Shown piece after piece: positions 9,081 to 16,544 of a DNA stretch of 45,071 nucleotides. Below the pieces are notes generated by a model. The model did no database searches. It saw only the letters and a program-made list of their open reading frames with translations, and was not told the DNA's origin. The stretch lies in assembly GCA_029239975.1 (NCBI GenBank), contig JARBTX010000026.1, forward strand, positions 1 to 45,071, in the 5' to 3' direction. Position numbers and translations under genes: made by a program. Origin of the DNA: Anaerocolumna sp. Lineage in GTDB: Bacteria; Bacillota; Clostridia; Lachnospirales; Lachnospiraceae. Every line of letters starts with the position of its first letter. Positions within the stretch are counted from its first letter, which is position 1.

Positions 9081-9995
9081 CTAATTATAATAGAATGTTT
9101 TCTTTGAAATCCAAGCCCCAACCGCTACTAATATGATACATACTACTAACGTACTTAGCATACTCATAGCAGAACTTAAACCGTATGTATAATTGGTAAA
9201 TGCTTCTTCATAAGCTACGTCAACGATTTGGCTTGTGATAAAGGAGTCTACTATTGTATACACGGTATTGGTTAAAATTAAAGGAGTTACCATTGGAAAT
9301 GTTACTTTCCAGAATGTTTCATAAGCAGTTGCACCTTCTATCTTAGATACTTCATATAAAGAACTTGGAACTGCTTGTAATGCAGCGATAAAGATAATTA
9401 TCTGAACACCACTGGATTTAACAATGTCGTAAATTCTTCCAACCGCCTCAACAATATAATTAATTATACCGTCTGGCATACCAAGATCCATAAAAAGCCC
9501 TAAGAAAAACTGCATATTAACCTGTGAACTAGTTGCACTCATAGCTTCGGAAGAAGCTGCACTTAAACCACCTGCAATTACCTGTCTTGCTAACTCCATT
9601 GCATCATTAATTGCTCCGGAATTCATGATAACTGGTAAGAAAAATATCGCTCTTACAATAGTTCTTCCTTTGAATTTTTGGTTTAAAAGAATCGCCATTA
9701 ACAAACTGAAAAATATAATTAAAGGTACATCAATTACAATATCAAAAATTGAATTTACAAGCACCTGATTAAAGGAAGCATGTTCAAACAACGCATATTT
9801 ATAATTGTCAAGTCCAATAAACTTTGTAGAGTAGCCACCAGTATCTGCTACAATAACTTCACTTAAACTAAATTGTATTGCTAATGCTAAGCTTCTTGCA
9901 TAAAATACCAAGAAACCGATGATCCAAGGAGATATAAATGTTAATCCTAAGATTGCTCTTTTTTGTGAGAGCGTTAGTCTTTTCTTCTTTTTCAT
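9081..9995 (-). CDS. Sugar ABC transporter permease, MalF-like
   Basis: A 304-residue permease beginning with a basic KKKKRLTLSQKRAILG segment and about six membrane spans. The EAA loop is YEVSKIEGATAYETFWKVTF, in which the usual leading E-A-A is reduced to E-V-S. A loop of about 50 residues between membrane segments (roughly 125-175) is longer than average and rich in Ala/Ser. Its ATG overlaps the stop of the DUF5696 gene as TAATG, implying translational coupling. It pairs with the permease at 8058-9065. Confidence 0.9.
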   Translation of the reverse strand: MKKKKRLTLSQKRAILGLTFISPWIIGFLVFYARSLALAIQFSLSEVIVADTGGYSTKFIGLDNYKYALFEHASFNQVLVNSIFDIVIDVPLIIFFSLLMAILLNQKFKGRTIVRAIFFLPVIMNSGAINDAMELARQVIAGGLSAASSEAMSATSSQVNMQFFLGLFMDLGMPDGIINYIVEAVGRIYDIVKSSGVQIIIFIAALQAVPSSLYEVSKIEGATAYETFWKVTFPMVTPLILTNTVYTIVDSFITSQIVDVAYEEAFTNYTYGLSSAMSMLSTLVVCIILVAVGAWISKKTFYYN

Positions 9996-12568
9996 TATTT
10001 AACCCCCTCTGTCACATAGCTTCTAGCAGCAAGGTTTAAACCATCTACATCTATAGCTGTTTTATTCGTATTGATATAGATTATTACACCATTATCATAA
10101 GTTACTTTTTTAACGCCAGGTGCAATAATGTCATGTGACACAATCGCACTATTTGTTACATTTTTAAGAACTCCATTTAGTTCAGTATATAAAATAGTTG
10201 CGTCATTTAACCAGTCTTCATATTGAGTCGAATACAATTTATTTAATGCTGAATACTTAATTTTATTAGAATCTTCATAAGTAAATGTGAAATGAGGCGC
10301 TGCTCCGTATTCTAATAGTCTTAAAAGTACCTCTGTTTTATCATAAGTATCACTTAAATTGATTGCTGTACCTGTATAATCAACAAATCCATGAACAACC
10401 ATTTGATAAAAAGGAATTTCATCATCTACAAGATAAAATGCATTATGACTTAATGGCATATTAATAATATCATCTGTATATGGAAGAGCATATTCATTGC
10501 CACCATTCACCATAATATCTTTACCTACATTATCCAATTTCTTAAATTGGTCAATCACAACGTCTAGTGCATCTTCTCTATTGATTACATTGGTTCTCTT
10601 CTTATCAGATTGTAAAGAGTCTCCTAAATCCCTTAAAGAAATACCTGTCACATTATAATCACCAATTTTATCAGCGAATTTATCAATGTAGCGTGGTAAA
10701 AATTTTGGAGAAATTAAGTTGTAAAAATTTTCAGCATATCCTAACGAAGACATATTCCTTAAGGATACAGGACTTACAGCACCAAACTGAGCAATATATC
10801 CACCTGCGTAATATTTTGAACTTTCTACATCATATCGGAAGTGCTTCGCAATATAAGTAACTTTTTGGAATGCTACGTCTGCAAACACTTTACCACCAGC
10901 TGCTTCCACTTTAGCAGTTAAGTCTTCTAAATCTCCCTTACCGCCTAATTTACCAAGACCTTTAATTGTATAAGGAATATCATGATAATATCCACCATTA
11001 AACCAGCCTTGATAATTCATTCTTAAGTTGGTAATATCCGATGCAAATAGTGAATCAGCAATTTTACCTGCTTCTTTAAAAGTAGTCATTGGATATACTT
11101 CCAAGTATGGAACTCCTATGAAATGCGCTGTTTGTTTTACACCACCAATAACATCCATATAAAATGGAATGGAATCAGAATCTTCATTTGCGGTTAAAGT
11201 TCCTTCTGAAATCAAACGATCTCTGTAATACTTAGCCATTCCAGAATAACTAGCATTTTCTTTGGTTAAGAATGTATACTTTACTTTTAAGTCTAAATTG
11301 TACATCTCTTTTTCTACCGTTGGTAATTCTGATTGTTGACCAACTGTACCAAACATGGCTAATTTTTCAGCACCTCTTACTGCAAAATTCGTATAAACAT
11401 AATTATAACTATTTAATTTTCCAGAAATATCTGCATTTATATTGGCTAAGGAATCACCATTTTCTATGGTTGCAAGAATAGCACTGTTATCTCTTTTAAT
11501 ACCGAATAATGGTAATCTAGCACTTTCAGTATTTTCAACAACGGTATAATCCATAACCAACGGATCCATTCCATAAACAAACTGATTATATGCAGGAGCA
11601 GTTGTTTTTCCATTATTAAAATTGATTAATGAACCAGATCCATTCGGTACTACCATATAGCCATTTTCATCAGTTCCTGCTGCTCCAAAGTAACGAAGTA
11701 CTTGTATATCATAAATCTTTGCTCCACCAGTTTCTGTAATCTGTGAAGTTGGAACCGATACATCAAGTCCATCATCTGTCAATCGATATTCAATTGGAAC
11801 AGTAAACGTTACGATTTCTGCTTCATTACCAGAAGCTGCAGCCATATCTGCTTGATAATCTTCTGCAGTATAACCAGCTGCTTCTAAGATTTTATTCATT
11901 TTAGTTAAAGTAGCCTTCTTTTGAGCACCGGAAGCAAGTTCTAAGAATCCTTCCATTGTTTTGGATTCTCTATACTTATTTTTAATATTACGAGCATCCG
12001 CTTTTTCCATCTTATCTAGGTATGTTTGTAATCTTTCTGCGGTAATATAGATTGGAACAATACCTGTAGGGCTACCTAAATCACCAAATGTATAAGTGAA
12101 TCGGATACCATTTTCAAGACCTTCCGTAACGAACTGATTATTTTTTATACTCATATCATAATTGTTCATTGTACCGCTAGTTCTTGATTCACTATAATAG
12201 TCAATAATGATTTGAGACTTTAAGAATGATTTATTTACACCCATTGCAACGGTATCATTATCCGCATTAATAGGATTTGAGTATGTAGTAACTCCATTTC
12301 TCTTATCATAAACTGCTATTTCAGTTGTTTCCAAATTGGTATACAATTTTAATGTTTCATTTTCTGCAACTAATACCATGTTAGCTACACTATTTTCACT
12401 ATCGTCTAAGGCTTTAAATTCCTTACCTGTCTCATAATCATATTTAACAAGTGAATTTTTATATTCATCATACCAGACATACTTAACGAAATAATGTGCA
12501 TAATAACCGATAATTCCTACAAGAAGTACGGCTACACATGAAAGAATAATTTTTTTGATTTTTTTCAC
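9995..12568 (-). CDS. DUF5696 membrane-anchored protein, glycosidase-like
   Basis: An 857-residue protein with one N-terminal membrane anchor (residues 7-25) and a large external part. It resembles the DUF5696 family, which I associate from memory with sugar-transporter operons of Paenibacillus and Lachnospiraceae. The C-terminal half looks like a TIM barrel with a beta-sandwich cap: segments such as VFADVAFQKV, NVTGISLRDLGD and KDIMVNGGNEYALPY, then the ending VTYDNGVIIYINTNKTAIDVDG, which is typical of glycoside hydrolase C-terminal domains. Acidic candidates are present, but I cannot name catalytic residues. Translation starts at GTG 12568 with AGGAGGG upstream; the site overlaps the stop of the Yip1-type gene. 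A surface glycan-binding or hydrolysing role tied to the transporters is inference. Confidence 0.75.
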   Translation of the reverse strand: MKKIKKIILSCVAVLLVGIIGYYAHYFVKYVWYDEYKNSLVKYDYETGKEFKALDDSENSVANMVLVAENETLKLYTNLETTEIAVYDKRNGVTTYSNPINADNDTVAMGVNKSFLKSQIIIDYYSESRTSGTMNNYDMSIKNNQFVTEGLENGIRFTYTFGDLGSPTGIVPIYITAERLQTYLDKMEKADARNIKNKYRESKTMEGFLELASGAQKKATLTKMNKILEAAGYTAEDYQADMAAASGNEAEIVTFTVPIEYRLTDDGLDVSVPTSQITETGGAKIYDIQVLRYFGAAGTDENGYMVVPNGSGSLINFNNGKTTAPAYNQFVYGMDPLVMDYTVVENTESARLPLFGIKRDNSAILATIENGDSLANINADISGKLNSYNYVYTNFAVRGAEKLAMFGTVGQQSELPTVEKEMYNLDLKVKYTFLTKENASYSGMAKYYRDRLISEGTLTANEDSDSIPFYMDVIGGVKQTAHFIGVPYLEVYPMTTFKEAGKIADSLFASDITNLRMNYQGWFNGGYYHDIPYTIKGLGKLGGKGDLEDLTAKVEAAGGKVFADVAFQKVTYIAKHFRYDVESSKYYAGGYIAQFGAVSPVSLRNMSSLGYAENFYNLISPKFLPRYIDKFADKIGDYNVTGISLRDLGDSLQSDKKRTNVINREDALDVVIDQFKKLDNVGKDIMVNGGNEYALPYTDDIINMPLSHNAFYLVDDEIPFYQMVVHGFVDYTGTAINLSDTYDKTEVLLRLLEYGAAPHFTFTYEDSNKIKYSALNKLYSTQYEDWLNDATILYTELNGVLKNVTNSAIVSHDIIAPGVKKVTYDNGVIIYINTNKTAIDVDGLNLAARSYVTEGVK

Positions 12569-12580
12569 GATACCGCCCTC

Positions 12581-13240
12581 CTAAGTTCTAAATAGCATTT
12601 CTATGTATATGCTCTTAAAGAAGCCAACCACAGAATCTATCAATGAGTAAAATAATAAGCCCAAGAAAATAATTAAGAACATTGCCAATGCTGTTAAAAC
12701 TAATGTAAATAATGTTTTACCTAAGGTAAAGTTGTGCACTGTCATAATACCCATCAATAATAAAATTACAAAGTATATAACGGATATTGTCATAATTAGT
12801 TGGTAGAATGCTTGTTCATTTGCTGCAATAAATTGAGAAAGAATTGTTGCTGGTACAAATGCAAGTACCATTGGTAACATTGCATATCCACTTACCGTTA
12901 CAATATCTTTTAATCTTCCTTCACCTTCCATTAAACAGGTTATTGACCAATTGGCAACACAGAAAAGAAAGAATAACAATGCTACACCTTCTAATTCCAT
13001 AATACTGTTGATACTTTTAGGATTTATATCATTAACCACGAAACTAGCAAATTCTCTATTTAATGTATAAGATGCACTAAATAAAACTAATATGATTAGT
13101 GCTATTAAAACACTACCTTTTTCTCTATGTCTAATTTCATAAAAACCATCAGAAGGATGCTTTAATACATAAAAAGGATATAATAATTTTTCTTTCGTAA
13201 AAGTCTTACTTCTCCCTGATGAAGATACATTATTAGTCAT
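12581..13240 (-). CDS. Yip1-family integral membrane protein
   Basis: A 219-residue membrane protein with about five hydrophobic spans after an N-terminal YPFYVLKHPSDGFYEIRHREKGS segment typical of bacterial Yip1-domain proteins. The first loop is followed by VANWSITCLMEGEGRLKDIVTVSGYAMLP, where the G-x-x-Y-x-x-x-P pattern is also characteristic. The second in-frame ATG (13240) is chosen over 13246: AGGAGG lies 7 bases before it, but only 1 base before the first. Its start overlaps the end of the NHL gene by 8 bases. The function of bacterial Yip1 proteins is unknown. The position between the NHL and DUF5696 genes suggests a scaffold or membrane partner. Confidence 0.8.
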   Translation of the reverse strand: MTNNVSSSGRSKTFTKEKLLYPFYVLKHPSDGFYEIRHREKGSVLIALIILVLFSASYTLNREFASFVVNDINPKSINSIMELEGVALLFFLFCVANWSITCLMEGEGRLKDIVTVSGYAMLPMVLAFVPATILSQFIAANEQAFYQLIMTISVIYFVILLLMGIMTVHNFTLGKTLFTLVLTALAMFLIIFLGLLFYSLIDSVVGFFKSIYIEMLFRT

Positions 13241-14699
13241 CTTCATTCCTCCTTCCTGACTTATGCTTTCTTATACGTGAAAAAACATTTACTCCAACAA
13301 CCAAAACAATAACACCTGTTAGAATGTAACCAAGGTTATCCTTTAATATCTCATTACGATAACGTTTAAATGCTATAGAATAATAATCTTTACTCATACC
13401 AAGTTTTAAATATTTCATAGCATTTTTGTTATCACCAGCTGTTAGGTAAGCTTTACCAATACCTATATTAGCAAGTTCAAAGTTAGCATTTAATTTTAAA
13501 ACTTGTTCCCACTTTTCAACAGCTAATTTTTCATCACCATCAAAACGTAAGCCAACTGCATCATTTATTAAACTACCATACTTAGTTTCCACAAAAGTTA
13601 AAATCTCTGCTCTTGAAGAATCCAACACTAAAATTTTGTCTCCAATCGCTTCTATTGCAACCGGAATTCTAAATGTTCCAGCTTGAGAGCCAAGACCACC
13701 GAAAATATATAATAAGTTACCTTCATGATCGTAAGTAAAAATTCTGCCTCTTCTTGTATCTATCATGGAATAGATACCTTTTTCTCTAACTACAACGTCA
13801 GAGATATAAGATGCTCCGCCATAAGTTCCACGCATTGAGAAATCGATATCACCACCGACTTTTTTCTTTTCACCCTTCTTTATTACGTCTTCACCTTTTG
13901 GGTTAAGTCTTCTTACAGCTTGGGTTCCTGTATTGTCAATGCTTGTAGCGTATAAAAATCCTTCCGGATCAACATCAATTCCAGTAAATTCTGTTGGAAT
14001 AAATAATACTTGTTTTTGTCTTTGCGCTTTTGTTGAAAATCTTCTCCAGAATTTTTCTGCTGGTGAAATATTAACGGATATTGTACCAGAGAAACCTGTA
14101 AAGTTACCTAATTCGTCAAAAGCCATAACACCTTGGAACATGTTTTTTGCAATTACATACACTCTATCTGCATAATCTACAGAAACTTTTAATGGGTTAA
14201 AGACAAATCCTTTATCTAAAACTTCACTAGTTGGATTGCTTATAATTTTTACTAACGTTCCATCTGCGTTAAGAACAACTACTCTAAAGTTTTCTGTATC
14301 GGCAATATAAATTTGATTTTTTCCTGATACATACACGCCGCTTGGCGCCTTGAAGGTATCTGCAGTGCCATTGTTATCAAAGGTATCGATTACCTTAACA
14401 ACACTAGACATATCTGCATTTAATACCACGATACGATTGTTACCTGTATCTGCAACATAAACAAAACCGTCTTCTGCTACATATAAATCTTGTGGATTTA
14501 CAAACGAACCAATTCCTAACTTTAATCCAGATATATTTGTATCTGGTACGTAAGCGGCTGGTGTCATAACAACGTAATTCCAATAATCAAAATTATAAGT
14601 ATCATATGGTAAGTTTGTGGCTGATGCTACCATACTTGATGATAATGTAATCATAAGAATCATCGGGATAAGTAACAGATTTTTTAATTTTCTTTTCAT
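13233..14699 (-). CDS. Secreted NHL beta-propeller / TPR protein with C-terminal anchor
   Basis: A 488-residue protein with a cleavable signal peptide (MVASATN, cleavage near residue 27). NHL-type repeats run to about residue 385, including YVADTGNNRIVVLN, YIADTENFRVVVLN and ILVLDSSRAEILTF. A TPR-like pair follows (EKWEQVLKLNANFELANIGIG, then NKNAMKYLKLG). It ends with a single membrane span (residues about 455-473) and a basic cytoplasmic tail. The domain therefore faces outward, anchored at its C-terminus. NHL propellers commonly bind proteins or ligands. It starts with AGGAGGGG overlapping the stop region of the permease gene upstream. Its role in sugar uptake is not established; it may organise the surface complex. 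Confidence 0.82.
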   Translation of the reverse strand: MKRKLKNLLLIPMILMITLSSSMVASATNLPYDTYNFDYWNYVVMTPAAYVPDTNISGLKLGIGSFVNPQDLYVAEDGFVYVADTGNNRIVVLNADMSSVVKVIDTFDNNGTADTFKAPSGVYVSGKNQIYIADTENFRVVVLNADGTLVKIISNPTSEVLDKGFVFNPLKVSVDYADRVYVIAKNMFQGVMAFDELGNFTGFSGTISVNISPAEKFWRRFSTKAQRQKQVLFIPTEFTGIDVDPEGFLYATSIDNTGTQAVRRLNPKGEDVIKKGEKKKVGGDIDFSMRGTYGGASYISDVVVREKGIYSMIDTRRGRIFTYDHEGNLLYIFGGLGSQAGTFRIPVAIEAIGDKILVLDSSRAEILTFVETKYGSLINDAVGLRFDGDEKLAVEKWEQVLKLNANFELANIGIGKAYLTAGDNKNAMKYLKLGMSKDYYSIAFKRYRNEILKDNLGYILTGVIVLVVGVNVFSRIRKHKSGRRNEDD

Positions 14700-14709
14700 T
14701 CTACCCCTC

Positions 14710-15603
14710 CTAATCCTTCATACCTGATGTGGTCATTGTTTCTAAAACGTTACTTTGACATGCTAAGAAGAAGATAATTGGTATACCTGCAATAATAAAG
14801 GCAACGGCTGCTGTAGCACCCTGTCTTGCTGCACCACCAAGTGTAATCTGTTGCAATGCATATTGCATTGGTTTTAATTGTTCATCTCTTAAGAATGTAT
14901 TACCAGTATTACCCCACATCTGTTGGAATTGGAAGATTGCAAGGGTTAACCAAGCTGGTTTAACATTTGGCATGATTATTGTCCAAAATGTTTTATACTC
15001 AGAAGCACCATCTAGACGAGAAGATTCAATTAGCGAATCTGGAATCTGCTCAATAAACTGTTTCATCAAGTATAAGCCCATACCAAATTGGAAAGCTGGA
15101 AGTATAACTGCTAAATATGTATTATTCATATGTAACCATGAAATAATCATATAGTTTGGTATCTGAGTAACTGTCCAGGAAAACATAAGAGATAAAACAA
15201 CCATCTGGAACAAAAACTTTTTACCAGGGAAATTATGTTTAGCTAGTGGGTACGCTGCTAATGATGCAATGATAACGTGACCAATGGTACCAACACTTGT
15301 TATTAATATAGTATTAATAATATATCTTGAAAAAGGTACCCAAGTACTGCTCATCAATACGAATAAGTCGCTAAAATTCTCTAGCGTAGGGTTACTTACG
15401 AAAATCTTTGGTGGATATGTGAAAATTTCATCGAGTGGTTTTAACGCATTATTTACAATAATAACTAATGGTAAAGCCATAAATATACCACATATACCCA
15501 TCAAGAAAAATAATATACCATTACCAGCAGCGGAACGGTTTAGCTGTTTTTGTTTACGAAATAGATGCCTTTTCGGCTTCATATAGTCTCTAGCTTTCGC
15601 CAT
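14710..15603 (-). CDS. Sugar ABC transporter permease, MalG-like
   Basis: A 297-residue CUT1 permease with about six membrane spans. The EAA loop reads IESSRLDGASEYKTFWTIIM. The N-terminus is basic (YMKPKRHLFRKQKQLNRS), consistent with inside-positive topology. It follows the MalF-like gene with one base between stop and start (TAGGATG), so the pair is tightly coupled. It is expected to form a heterodimer with 15605-16525 and to be served by the 968-residue binding protein at the head of the block. Confidence 0.9.
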   Translation of the reverse strand: MAKARDYMKPKRHLFRKQKQLNRSAAGNGILFFLMGICGIFMALPLVIIVNNALKPLDEIFTYPPKIFVSNPTLENFSDLFVLMSSTWVPFSRYIINTILITSVGTIGHVIIASLAAYPLAKHNFPGKKFLFQMVVLSLMFSWTVTQIPNYMIISWLHMNNTYLAVILPAFQFGMGLYLMKQFIEQIPDSLIESSRLDGASEYKTFWTIIMPNVKPAWLTLAIFQFQQMWGNTGNTFLRDEQLKPMQYALQQITLGGAARQGATAAVAFIIAGIPIIFFLACQSNVLETMTTSGMKD

Positions 15604-15604
15604 C

Positions 15605-16525
15605 CTATTCCCCTACCTTTCTTAATATCCTTTGAACTAACTTATTGGAACCAACCATTAATAAGAACAGTACAGTTGCAATTGCGGATGCATAACCCAT
15701 TTCAAAACGCGTAGTACCATAATCCAAAAGATGTGTAACAATTGTAGTACCAGCGTAGTTAATACTTGGGTTACCAGCCAATTGAATGGATACATCTGCT
15801 ACAGAAAATGCTGCGGTAATCTGCATAACTGCACCGAACATTAACTGTGGTCTCATGGATGGTAATGTTACATACCAAAGTTCTTGCCAACGATTCTTAA
15901 CACCATCTACTGCAGCTGCTTCATATAAACTCTTATCAACTGTTTGAAGGCCTGCAATAAAGGATAAGAAACCTGTTCCTAAACTTAACCATAACTGTAC
16001 GATAATCAACATTGGAAGAACATATTTCTCTGTTTTCATCCAAAGAATAGGTGAATTTATAAAGCCAGTTTCAATTAATATTGAATTTAAGTAACCATAT
16101 CGGTCACCAGATAAAATGATAGTCCAAATCAAGAATGCTTGCCCTGATATAGAAGGAGCATAAAATATTAATGTTAAAAATGCTCTTAACTTACCAGAGA
16201 ACTCATTGATGATCCAAGCAAACATTAAACACATAAAATAACTGATAGGACCTGTAATAACAGCAAATATAAAAGTATTCTTAAGTGCTATTAGGAAGAT
16301 ATCATCTTCTAGTAACAATCTTAAATAGTTAGTCCAACCTGTAAAACTTGGTAATTCTAACATGTTAAAGTAAGTAAAACTTAAAACAATTGAAGTTAAA
16401 ACAGGTAATACAGTAAATAAGAAAAACAGGATAAAATAAGGCGCTATCATAACATAAGAAGCCTTACTTCTTTTTATACGGTTCTTTAAGGACCATTCAT
16501 TTTTATAATTATCTTGTTTTTGCAA
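15605..16525 (-). CDS. Sugar ABC transporter permease, MalF-like
   Basis: A 306-residue CUT1 permease with the usual six spans. The EAA loop is YEAAAVDGVKNRWQELWYVTLP. The external segment AGNPSINYAGTTIVTHLLDYG before the last span is typical of this class. It begins 19 bases after the 968-residue binding-protein gene, in a classical binding protein-MalF-MalG order. No ATPase is encoded in the block. Confidence 0.9.
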   Translation of the reverse strand: MQKQDNYKNEWSLKNRIKRSKASYVMIAPYFILFFLFTVLPVLTSIVLSFTYFNMLELPSFTGWTNYLRLLLEDDIFLIALKNTFIFAVITGPISYFMCLMFAWIINEFSGKLRAFLTLIFYAPSISGQAFLIWTIILSGDRYGYLNSILIETGFINSPILWMKTEKYVLPMLIIVQLWLSLGTGFLSFIAGLQTVDKSLYEAAAVDGVKNRWQELWYVTLPSMRPQLMFGAVMQITAAFSVADVSIQLAGNPSINYAGTTIVTHLLDYGTTRFEMGYASAIATVLFLLMVGSNKLVQRILRKVGE

Positions 16526-16544
16526 CTTTTTCCCTCCCGTCTTT

